Assembly: GCF_000003815.2 (NCBI RefSeq)
Contig: NC_049987.1
Coordinates: forward strand, 16,758,564 to 16,822,563
Direction of reading: 5' to 3'
Length of the DNA: 64,000 nt
From: Branchiostoma floridae
Taxonomy: Eukaryota; Chordata; Leptocardii; Amphioxiformes; Branchiostomatidae
Shown here: positions 35,601 through 45,300 of the stretch, one piece after another
How the letters are laid out: each line of letters begins with the position of its first letter
Position numbering within the stretch: position 1 is the first letter of the stretch
Notes under the pieces: generated by a model
Databases searched by the model: none
Seen by the model: only the letters and a program-made list of their open reading frames with translations
What the model was told of the DNA's origin: nothing
Made by a program: the position numbers and the translations under genes

Positions 35601-38600
35601 AGTTCGGACACTTTTCTGGATCCTTGTAGTCCTCAAAGGAGGGGAGGTCAAAGGGCATAGATGGTGGTTCATACTGGTCCTTAAAATATACAAGATTTCA
35701 TCAACAAGAGGCTGTGTTGTATAAACATAATACACTGTAAATGCAGACATGTTCAGGGAGAAAAAAATGTTGAGACCAAAATATTACTATGAATTCACTT
35801 ACTTTCGCAGGTATTTAATTACAGCAAGGAAGTTTTTATGTGGGTGAAGCCACACATTTAGTATTCTCTACAGATATTCCACCCGACCAATCAAAACTCA
35901 GAAAAAATGGAACCTGTAGCATGCAGTCCACGTTTCCAGCTTTTTGATTGGCTAACATTCTGACTGTCTGGTGGATACGTCAGGGGTAAACCTATCAACG
36001 CACAGGTCACAAAATGGCACTCAGCAGCGCAGTATCACAAAAAGTAGGGGTATTGGACGTTGGGTAGAACCGGTTACGGGGCCGAAAAACGTTGAAAATG
36101 CAGCAAGTTCAGAGCATCTAATCGGCTAAATAACAACATAAAAATGCCCCACAAAAAATATTCTAGTATTCTGTCCAAGTTTTAGTGAAATACCTTCAAT
36201 TATAAGCGAGAAAAATAGCCAGCGGAAGCTCGCGGGTTTTTTCAAGCAACGCAATACATTTGTATACCTGTTAAAACGTGCGCTCGTAACATGTTGTAGC
36301 ACTGGCTCAATGGGATTATTCACACGTGGTAAACCAACGCTCCGGGATCGAATCCGTGGACAGACAATGTTTTTTTAATTTTTTTTTCTTTTTGCTGCAT
36401 TTTCACGAAAATGTTGCCTTTCTTGTTGCTTCTTTTCCTGCGATTTTTGCTTTCTTTTCCCTTCGCCCACATCCTGCATTTTTTTTCAAAAATGTTGCCT
36501 TTCTAGTTGCAATATTTTCTTAGTTAGTTCATAGTCAAAACAATTTTGTAGTACGGCTGGTACACCTTTATCCAAGGGTGATTTACAAAATGTACATGTA
36601 TAACGTTATCCGTTGTTTGTAAAAAAAATAAAAGCGTATTTAGGGATATGACATGGACGGACGGTGGTTTCAAATCGGAACGTTTTGAAAATAGATTGCA
36701 AATTTTAAACCACATTTCGCAGACTGGATACATGTAAATGTGCTGTTTTTAAAGACAATGGATAAAGGTGAACTAGCACCATCCATGTTGGTTTATGTGG
36801 TATTAAGTTAGACTTACACCCCTATGTTACGTTGGTTCCGTCCGATAGTTAGTCCGACCACCGACTCCTACTGTACGCCATGTTGGAATAAAGCTCCTCA
36901 AGTTAGTTGCACTTGTGTCGCCCGTGAGTCACTCCCTTTAGCGGTCCTTGTACCTTACTGGCGTAGTGTTACAGTAAATATACACTACATTTTGTACTTT
37001 GGAAACATAGATTTGCAGTGTTCATCGACTTTAATTTCTTACCTCTGGTAGATCAATCAGCTCCTGAACATTCGAGGACTGGAAAGACCCAAAATCCCTT
37101 CTTCCACCTACAAATTGTAAGCATACGTCTCGCGTAAATAGTAGGTAGCTGTTACAGGCAATGAAAAGATTGAAAAGTGCTTCCAGAATGTTTATTTAAT
37201 TAACGCTGTGGCTATTGACACACTCAGTGTGCCAATAGCCAAACAGGCTATTGACACACCGAGATGCCAACCAGCCAATCAGAGCTTGTAACATGCCTTT
37301 CCGGCAATATTTTACACAAGCAATAGTTGATTAGACATTGTTCGGAAGATTAGACATTGGAGATCATTGGAATCTTGGAATCTTGGAATGAACAGACGTA
37401 TTCAAGTTATGCCCTACATCTGGATACCTCAGTACAGCCATCATCGTGTATGTATGACGTAGCGTAGTGGATAGAGCGTTGACCCGGGAATACATGATAC
37501 CTGCTCCGACCCGGTTCGAGTCCACGCCGGAGTTTTTTTAATTTTTTTTTTTTCTTGTCCCCTTTTAAACATCCATTTGATATAAGAATATTTTATATAT
37601 AAACAACTTTTAAAGTTTCTGTTAACATTAAATATAAACCAAAAATAACACTGACCACAAAACATGTCATAATTTTCGGCCGTGTGGTTCCGGCGCTATC
37701 GGCAGCGACTCGGAAGAATATTTCTTTCACATTAAAAATAATGGAGGTAAAACAACAACTATAACTTCGCTTCCTTAGTGAGGCAAGTATACCGAAGTCA
37801 CGGGCTCCGCACTGGGCGCCCAGTGCGGAACTCGTGGAGAAAATGGCGTCGGCACTCGGGGCCAAGTGCGGAAGAAAGTTCCGCACAGGAATTCCAGTGC
37901 GGAACGGCTTTATTACAGTGCCGAAGAGCCGTCAGCACTAAAATTCCAGAGCTGAACCTTGTTTCTGCACTCATTTCCCAGTGCTGAAGTCCGTTCAGCA
38001 CTCGGTTTCCAGTGCCGATCTCCGCTCAGCACTCGGTTTCCAGTGCGGAGGTCATTCGGCACTGGATAACCGAGTGCCGATCTACCTAAGTCACGGGTTC
38101 CGCTCTAGGTTTTCCAGTGCTCGGTGACTTTTCGGCACTAGAAGCCGAGTGCTAAGATCAGTTCGGCACTGGAAGCCGAGTGCTATGATATCATTTCATG
38201 ATCTTTCAGCACTGTTTAGCGATGGTAGTTCTGTTTTGAAATAATGTTCTTCATTGTATCACTTGAATAGTATGTACGTTCGGAGTTTGCTTTCACAGTT
38301 GCGCCATGTTATCATTATCTTTACCTTGAATATTGGTTAGAAAGCTCGGAAAATAAATGCCACTCAGACGCTCTGCGTCTCACCACTGGACACCTAGTGC
38401 GGACGTAACTTCGGCACAGTGAGACTTCTAGTGCGGAAGGCCCCTTCCGCACTAGACACCGAGTGCTGAGAGAGGAACCCGTGACTTCGGTAGTTTTGCC
38501 TTAGTGATATAAGTTTTGAGGCCGAAAATCTCCAATACGGCAGGAATTCGTCGGTAAACACAGCTGAAAACGTGTTCCTAACCGATTCAACATGGCTGCC

Positions 38601-39376
38601 ATGATCACATGCGGTGACAGTAAAACTAGCACCCTATATGATAGCAGATTCCGATGTTTAAAATTGTGCCGTAAACACGTGAAAAAGATCGTATTTTAGG
38701 TTGATAATGGACACAGGATGCCATTTGTATTTTTCAGAGTGTTGATTGTCAAATATAATCGTAAGATTTCCTCATTTTAGTGGTTTCTATCACTGGGTGT
38801 GTCAATAGCCTAACAGGCTATCGACACACTCAGTGTGCCAATAGCCTAAACAGGCTATCGACACACTCAGTGTGTCAATAGCCTGTTAGGCTATTGACAC
38901 ACTGGGTGTGTCAATAGCCTCGCTCTTTAATTAAAGTAGCAGGCCAAGAAAAATACCAAGAGAAATGGCAGGAAAATGCTCATTTGAACACAAAGTAACG
39001 CTAACGGCTACTTAATCATACAAGTGATATATGATGTCATGGCTCTTGATATTGTTATAAGTTTACATAACTGCTTGTTGTATTTTACACGAAAAACTTT
39101 ATTAAAACACAACACCACATATATACAGTTTACCACGCCCCCCTCCCCATGCGCCAGTCACCCCCTCACCTATATCAAGGAGGTTATATCCTCCTTGCCT
39201 ATATTAAATGATAAAGACGATGGCAACAAAATCACAGGAGCACAATTGAAGAGACGTTTTCAGAATGCTTAGTTTTTGCTTGTAAGCTGTCCACATTGGC
39301 TAACATTTACAGACGCTGCCCGCTCTGACCGGCAGACGACAGAGAGAAAATATTCGTACATACCTCTCTCAGCCAT
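29680..39376 (-). CDS. Class-V PLP aminotransferase, isopenicillin-N-epimerase-like
   Basis: Fold-type I PLP enzyme of the class-V aminotransferase/cysteine desulfurase superfamily, closest in pattern to isopenicillin N epimerase-like proteins; the substrate is unknown. Exons 5' to 3': 39364-39376, 37043-37107, 35563-35679, 35303-35371, 34685-34784, 33674-33885, 32765-32886, 32223-32282, 31444-31607, 30759-30926, 30104-30213, 29680-29802. Phases agree throughout; 440 residues. Family landmarks: FLNHGAFGAALKDAL, VERQPLRFF, NASTGTNAVI, the cofactor aspartate in LIDGAHALGALP, and the Schiff-base lysine in TNAHKWFCCPKG. No targeting peptide is evident, so it is probably cytosolic. The first coding exon is 13 nt. 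Exon 7's acceptor and 5' part are tandemly triplicated. I know this family from bacteria, fungi, plants and invertebrates but not vertebrates. Confidence 0.9.
30474..30560 (+). mobile_element. tRNA-derived SINE head
   Basis: GGTAGAGTGTCTGCCTAGC resembles an A box region and GAGTTTGATCCCC a B box, in an aminotransferase intron just after an A-run. The cloverleaf is imperfect, so a SINE is favoured over a tRNA gene. Confidence 0.5.
31727..32078. mobile_element. 352-bp MITE with CAGGGCTCGAAAT termini
   Basis: CAGGGCTCGAAAT at the left is mirrored by ATTTCGAGCCCTG at the right. CAATG flanks both sides (31722-31726 and 32079-32083), a likely 5-bp target-site duplication. The interior carries repeated GTGCACCCAA motifs in both halves. 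It lies in the intron between aminotransferase exons 8 and 9. Confidence 0.85.
32809..33092. repeat. 96-bp tandem triplication of an exon start and splice acceptor
   Basis: Units 32809-32904, 32905-33000 and 33001-33092 are nearly identical. Each contains, on the minus strand, the acceptor ATTGTTCCAG and the first about 78 nt of aminotransferase exon 7. Only the 32809 unit continues into the rest of the exon; the other two run into TTCATGTGA, an in-frame stop. Confidence 0.92.
34305..34496. mobile_element. Long-hairpin MITE (192 bp)
   Basis: Almost the whole element is one inverted repeat: about 80-nt arms starting AAGCCCCCTTTACAAATC and AATTTAGCTCRGCCGAGTTG, with a spacer of under 30 nt. 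Arms differ at only a few positions, indicating recent insertion. It lies in the intron between aminotransferase exons 5 and 6. Confidence 0.88.
34988..35212. mobile_element. MITE copy, TTCGCGGTTTT family
   Basis: Shares ACTGTAAA-TGCAGAA, TTATGTTCGCGGTTTT, GAACTTAAAACCACC and GAACATTTTTCCAT, in order, with 60250-60440. It ends about 90 nt from aminotransferase exon 4. Confidence 0.75.
36295..36362 (+). mobile_element. tRNA-derived SINE head with T-rich body
   Basis: TAGCACTGGCTCAATGGG (A box-like) and GGGATCGAATCC (B box-like), followed by a long T-rich stretch to about 36510 in which AAAATGTTGCCTTTCT is repeated. The same head-plus-T-run design appears at 37453-37560. Confidence 0.55.
37453..37532 (+). 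mobile_element. tRNA-derived SINE head
   Basis: TAGCGTAGTGGATAGAGCG (A box-like) and CCGGTTCGAGTCC (B box-like) followed by a T-run. The arms fold poorly as a tRNA. Confidence 0.55.
37774..38510. mobile_element. Nested element: array of inverted TTCCGCACTGG-type motifs
   Basis: Ends TACCGAAGTCACGGG and CCCGTGACTTCGGTA are inverted repeats. Between them lie more than fifteen variants of CCAGTGCGGA and its reverse complement, many as back-to-back palindromes around CACTGGGCGCCCAGTG. No ORF. Confidence 0.75.
38790..38920. repeat. Tandem palindromes GGCTATTGACACACTCAGTG
   Basis: Four to five alternating inverted copies of a unit built on GGCTATTGACACAC and GTGTGTCAATAGCC. They form the right end of the TTAA-flanked element; two units stand at the left end. 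Confidence 0.85.
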
Positions 39377-39776
39377 ATTTCTTCGCTCAGTAGTGCAACA
39401 GTGACCTCTAGCGGAATTGATAAAAACTACAGTATTGACGAACGCTTTACTTTACAGCGACGTTCGTTGATATCGGATATTCTAACAAAATTGTTCTGTT
39501 TGCTTTCTTTTGTTTGATGCTGATTGGTTTAAAGTAATTCAAGATAACCAACAAAGTATCAAATCACATGATCAAATTTGAACCAATCTCATGATCAGCA
39601 TCTTACCAGTGGTCTTCAGCAACCGATAACGTTATAAAGTGTACTTAGATACGCTCCGTAGTCATCCAGTCCGAGATTGGAAATGATTTACTGACATTTC
39701 TTCTTCCTCTTCTTAGTCTATCTTGTCCGAGATATGAGTCGTATCTGCGGAGTTCCATTCACAATTTTTTTTTAAA

Positions 39777-39838
39777 GGGGCTGGTAGATGCATGTGCTAT
39801 TTAACCACAGTTCTTGGAAGTTTCTCTCTCTCTCAGTA

Positions 39839-39872
<34 letters not shown>

Positions 39873-40085
39873 TGTGTGTGTGTGGTGTGTGTGTGTGTGG
39901 TGTGTGTGTGTGTGTGTGTATGTGTGTATGTGTGTGGTGTGTGTGTGTGTGCGTGTGTGTGTGTGTGTGTCTGCGTATGTGTGTGGGTGTGTGGGTATGT
40001 GTTGAAAGGGGCTGGTAGATGCATGTGCCAAACCACAGTTCTTGGAAGTTTCTCTCTCTCTCTGTATGTGTGTGTGTGTGTGTGG
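39777..40085. repeat. (TG)n microsatellite inside a duplicated segment
   Basis: GGGGCTGGTAGATGCATGTG plus CCACAGTTCTTGGAAGTTTC and a CT/TG run occur twice (from 39777 and from 40008), with about 170 bp of imperfect TG repeats between them. Confidence 0.9.
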
Positions 40086-40389
40086 TCATTTGTGGGCCTC
40101 CTCGTGGTTCAATTTTGTACTACATCGGACTTTCCAGTTTGTGTATTTTCTGACATGGTTTTTCTATCCTGGTGGTCATGCTTAATAAAGGGAATCCTGT
40201 ATATTGTACATTTTATCATTTAAGAACTAGAGTTCCACGAACACATACCTTTGCCAAATAAACCAGGTTTGTTATGTAGCATGATGTCTGAACACATAAA
40301 TGTGCTACTCATTATATTTTGTCTTATATGCCTGGAGTTGGTTCATAACATTTTGCCATTGCTTATACAAATTAGATCCCTATTTACAT

Positions 40390-41590
40390 ACTAATATTAA
40401 ATTGTATCAAGCATCACTTAAGCTGTCAGCATACCAAAAATCATGATGATCCATTCAATCCCTTCTTGACTTATTATCTTTCAAAGTAGGAAACTAAACC
40501 GGCTCCTGCAGTTCAAGAAAAGATGTTAGCGGACCCAAACATACACCTCTTACTCTCTGCCATCTTTCTCAGTTACATATGTGACAACTCTGAAAGTCCT
40601 ATCACGGAATACAGTGGATTTATCGACTTTCCTCATTAATTATGCAAATTAGCTGTTAATTTGCATAACTGGTATCTCATTATGTAACGTTTTACTTAGG
40701 CTATCAACATACCAAAAATCATGACGATCCGTCAGCACGTTCATATTTCCATTAATTATGCAAATGAGATCATCATCTGCATAATTAATTTGTACTGATA
40801 TTTCTGTCTTTCTCAGCTGCACATGTGACAAGTTTGAAAGTCCTATAAAGGAATGCAGTGGATTTACACATTTTCCTAATTAATTATGCAAATTAGCTGT
40901 TGATTTGCATGATTAGAATTCCATCATGTAAGTCTTCCCTTTGGCTATCTACATACCAAAAACCATGACGATCCATCAATGCGTTTATATTTTCTCATTA
41001 ATTATGCAAATGAGGTCATCATTTGCATAATTAACATGCATTGACATTTCTCTCTTTCTCATCTATACATGTGACAAGTTTGAAAGTCCTATCATGAAAT
41101 GCAGTGGATTTATAAAATTTCCTCATTAATTATGTAAATTAGTTCCTGATTTGCATAATTAGTATTTCATAATGTACATTGTTACTTGGGCTATCTACAT
41201 ACCAAAAATCGTGATGATTCATCAACACGTTCTCGAGTTATTCTCGTCCAAAGTTTCAAAGGAAATCGGCGACTGCAGTTCCAAACAAGCCGCTAGGGGG
41301 TCCAAACTTATAGTAATTACTCTCTGCCTCAAGGGCTATCTACCACTCAAAAATCATAACCACAGCATGTCCAGAACACGAGATATCAAATATTGAGGTT
41401 CTGCTGCAGTACCTTAGCGAGCCGCTAGGGGGCCCATTATCGAACTTGACCTTCGTTTTCCCGACCCCTATCCACCTACCAAATATCATCGGGATCCATC
41501 CAAGGCTTCTCGAGTTATACTGTTAACACACAGACACACAGACTCACAAGCCTAAAACATAACCTTAGCCATTCTGGCAAAGGTAATAAT
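40390..41590. repeat. Dispersed repeat with about 244-bp tandem units rich in TAATTATGCAAAT
   Basis: Units beginning near 40570, 40813 and 41058 each contain ACATGTGACAAGTTTGAAAG, TTAATTATGCAAATTAG, CATACCAAAAATCATGACG and an AT-rich palindrome. The last part (41270-41590) has GCCGCTAGGGGG twice and CCACCTACCAAATATCATCG, then CACACAGACACAC, like 9620-9935. Confidence 0.8.
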
Positions 41591-41675
41591 AAAAGGGTAT
41601 AACTTGAACGTTCATACTAGTATACTATGCAAGCAACAATAAGCCCACACTCATATCACTAATGTCTCCACATGT

Positions 41676-41681
41676 TTTATT
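41676..41681 (-). terminator. Candidate polyadenylation signal, minus-strand Ig receptor
   Basis: AATAAA on the minus strand about 680 nt after the stop codon at 42361. It is assigned only by position. Confidence 0.4.
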
Positions 41682-42360
41682 GATACTTGAAAGAAATTGA
41701 AACAAATCCAGATTACACACCGAAAGCGTTTTTCCACCCAGCATCACAAAACTGCAATGTATTTTAACTGCTGCTCTAATACATGGCATTAACATTAATT
41801 ATACATGCTCCTTAGTAAACGAACATCAAGTAGAGATCAAAGTGTTGAAATTCAACATACTATTTTTACTGCAGACGTACTCCAAAATCCCAAACATTTG
41901 TAACAATACCTCACACTTAACACATGCACTGTTCAAATAATGTCACCCATTGGACTTCAAAGAGAGGGTATCGAACACACACCTAAAACAACGTCAATTT
42001 TTACCCAAGGTAAGTGAAAAATGAAGTTGACAAACAAGTTTTCAGAGCTTGCAAAGGTCATTTTCAAGATCAACTTGATATTTCATAACATCGCCCCAAT
42101 TAAAGTTTGTTTAATAGTCGTAGGCGGGGTAATAGTTGTAGGCGGGGTGATTCTCAAAATATTGCTGCTGCATATGCATGATGCTACTGCTGCCAAGTTC
42201 AAAGTCAATAACAAGCTGGATTGAAAAAAAATATGCTGAGCCTCTCTTACAAGCTGAAGTCATCAGAATCATCTGCGAGTCATCTTGATCGAGCCGAAAA
42301 CCTGTATCACATTCATTACTATCATATTGGGTGTGCTAACCTGTGTCCAGTCCATGAAAC

Positions 42361-45300
42361 CTAAGTTTCCACTGGGTTCTTACATTTTTCTTCAGCCACC
42401 TCCATTCGGCGTTTGCTAGAGCCAAAAGAAACATTATTTGGAAAACATTGCAAAAATTGTTATGCTATATGTTTGGATTTGTCAAAGTTTTAATCAGAAG
42501 GCCAACCAGTGTGTCATACAGGCGACGACGAGGAAGAAAAGATAAAGCTATTTTAAGGGCACAATCCGCCGTACGTGCAAATACGTGCTGTCTACGTGCC
42601 AAAACGTGTACAACCTTTTGGGATCCGTAAGTGGTAAGTACCGCCTCCGTACGAACTTTTGGAGCACGCAGACACGCCTTAGAACTGTACGTGCAGGCAA
42701 AACTTTGTGTGCCATTGGGCTGCGGATTCGCCCCCCGTACGTGCACGTGCCAGTACGGGCTACGCGCCTGCCATGTACAGCCTGAACGTTTCAGAAATAC
42801 GTGGCGGACGTGGCCTCCCCAAAACAACGTACGGGCAAATTGCACGTACGGCGGGTTGTGCCCTTAGGTGATTTGACAAATGGTATCAGGCATGATCTGT
42901 TTCCCTACATTGGCCAAACTAATATTTCCGAATTCCGTATGTTCGCCGTCGTTAAAGCAGTCTACTGACCTAGATTGAACAAATCTCAATATTGAAAAAC
43001 TCTTGAACTTTTGTTCAATCTATGCCATATAAAATACCTGAATCACAACCCGGCTCACCTTAGTTCTGCTTCCTCACACAGACTGTTCGTGGTTTTACGT
43101 GCCTTCCACAGAGTACTCCAAATGAGAACGAAGTGTGTGCGAGCTAACACAATCACCACAGCGAGGCCTATGTCCATTGGCACTGTAAGAGAAACAGTGA
43201 TTGAGTGGTGATCGTTGAATACCGTCTGAATGATATTCATACACTCATGTAAGTGGAAGAACAAAAAAGATCGGAAGGAGAGCTTTCAAAACAGTCCAAT
43301 TGTTTCCTGAACCATGCAAACCACATTCTGGATCAATGAGTGAATGACTCGAATCATTTCATGCTGATCAGCAAACAGCAGGAAGATAATAATATTTAAC
43401 TCCATATACCACATGTATAGATGAAATATATTGTTTTTGTTGCGTTTCGATTGACATTGATTGGCCAAATGACCTTGGATTTGGCAATTTTGGCATTCAT
43501 CTCTTCAAAATGGTTCAAATTCGGGGCCAAAAAGACCAAAAATGGGTATTCCGGAAGAGTCCATTATTGAACGGGGTTTTAAAGAAATCCATTATAAACA
43601 AAGTTCAATTTTTAATGGAGATGCTTTTGGAATCGTCCATCATCCACGGGGTTCCTAAGGAAGAGTTGATTCCTTCAAAGGAGGTCAAAATGGAAAAGAT
43701 GCATTGGAATGGAATGACTATGCAATATATACATGTAACGCTAGTTCACTTTAGCGCAGAACGTATTTTGAAATGTTTCATTTTTGCCGAGGGGTGATTT
43801 TGGAACAGCCCATGTTTGATTGTCTTGATTGGGGAGTGAAATGCGCTGTGTTTGTTTGCAACTGTACTATGTGGCCTTTCTAGTTTGCATTTTTTTCGAC
43901 TGTAAGCACTGTACACAAACAATCATATCAAGGATACATACTGTTGTGTTTGTTCTCAATTTTTGTTTAAGCTTGAAGCCGCGAAATGACCAAATCGATG
44001 AAACTGCTCTTCACAGACATTTAGGCCGAAATATCAAGGTCTGCCTACCTTTCTGAACTGCAAAGAAGTTAACAGGGATGCCACTGCCCACTCCGAGAAA
44101 CAGAGTCACGATCAGGATGTTAAAAATCCGGTTCGACGTAACTTTAGCAAACTTCCATTCTGTTTGAGAAAACAAAAAGCACCATGTACATCAGACCGGC
44201 TGTTATAGATTTTTGTCATAATTTTAACGGAGAACCGTAGGGAAATTACTGGAAATTGAAGTCAGTAGCACGCGAAAGTTGATTTTTCATTACTTTTGTT
44301 CACTTGTAAATTTGTTAATGAATAGGTATAGAACTATAAATGTGGGATTGAAATGAAATGTAAACTTTTGTACTGGTAACTATAGAATGACCTTTTACAT
44401 CAAATATGGTTCTGACAAAAAAAGATAATACGCCATGACTCTTACCAAGGAGGTTGCTCTTATTCTTAACGACGCGCAAGTGAACAAAGAACAAAGCCAC
44501 AGCAAGCACTGTTCCAGCGATGGTACATCCAGCCTCGGCAGCAGCAAACGTGGTAGCACGGCAGTCACAGAAGTCTGTTGGTTCTGAAAGAAAGGCTTCA
44601 ATTATATCTAAAGGTCTTCACGCCATCAATTCTTGATTAACGTTACATGTACATTCAGCCATACTATAAACTGTAGACATATCATGATGACACTACGATG
44701 ACATAATACTTCGAGCTCCTTTTTGTCTCCCTACCCAGGCAACTGAACAGCAGCGAAAACACCACATTGACAAAGACGATAGCATTCCAGACAGTATGAG
44801 AGTGTTAATAACATAGTCACAAGACAACTAACCTCGAAACACAATGACCTGCTGGACCTCCACAGTGCGTGAAGAGTTGTCATATGTGTCATCGGCAGTG
44901 GCAGCCGGGATGTAGGACACGAACGTCACCATAACAGTATTGTCGACGTCTTCCAGAAATGTGAAGGTACTGATGACAGTCCAGTGCCCATCCTGGTCCA
45001 TCAGTGTTGCCTCTAACGCTGAATTGTTGAGTGGCTCCTTTCCGTTCAGTCTCCAGGAGTTTTGACTCGGGAGGTGGCTGCCGGAGACTATAGCCGTGAG
45101 TGTCACCGGTGTTCCCTTCCCTACCACCATATTCTCTGTGTAGCCCCGGATCTGGTAGTCTGGGATTACACAGGTTCGTATACATTTGCTTTTATGTCTT
45201 TACAGGTCGCATTGAATAATCTTCGATCTAGATTTTATCAGAAGCTCCCTTATGATAAAATCTTGATGGTTGTTAGAAAATATCATTTCATCGTCGCCGA

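Larger units (their letters stand above)
37204..38926. mobile_element. Composite TTAA-flanked non-autonomous DNA transposon
   Basis: Both ends carry GGCTATTGACACAC plus a CAGTGTG-type palindrome in inverted orientation, and both are flanked by TTAATTAA (37196-37203 and 38927-38934). TTAA target duplication is the hallmark of piggyBac-like insertion. No transposase ORF is present. It fills most of the first intron of the aminotransferase gene and contains a SINE head (37453-37532) and a second palindrome-rich element (37774-38510). Confidence 0.65.
39377..42360. other. Intergenic region between aminotransferase start and the Ig receptor 3' end
   Basis: Holds the aminotransferase promoter area, a TG microsatellite with duplicated flanks (39777-40085) and a large dispersed repeat (40390-41590). 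The last few hundred bases are the 3' UTR of the minus-strand Ig receptor, with a candidate polyadenylation signal at 41676-41681. No other gene was seen. Confidence 0.6.

Noticed and set aside
37453-37532. Functional tRNA gene
   Set aside because: A and B boxes are present, but the acceptor and anticodon arms do not pair properly and the segment sits in a transposon; the same holds for 20140, 30474 and 36295.
39772-40223. Open frames on both strands rich in Cys/Val or His/Thr
   Set aside because: They are translations of the TG/CA microsatellite.
42465-42867. Long open frames on both strands
   Set aside because: They fall in a GC-rich palindromic MITE whose inverted CGTACGTGC motifs suppress stops.
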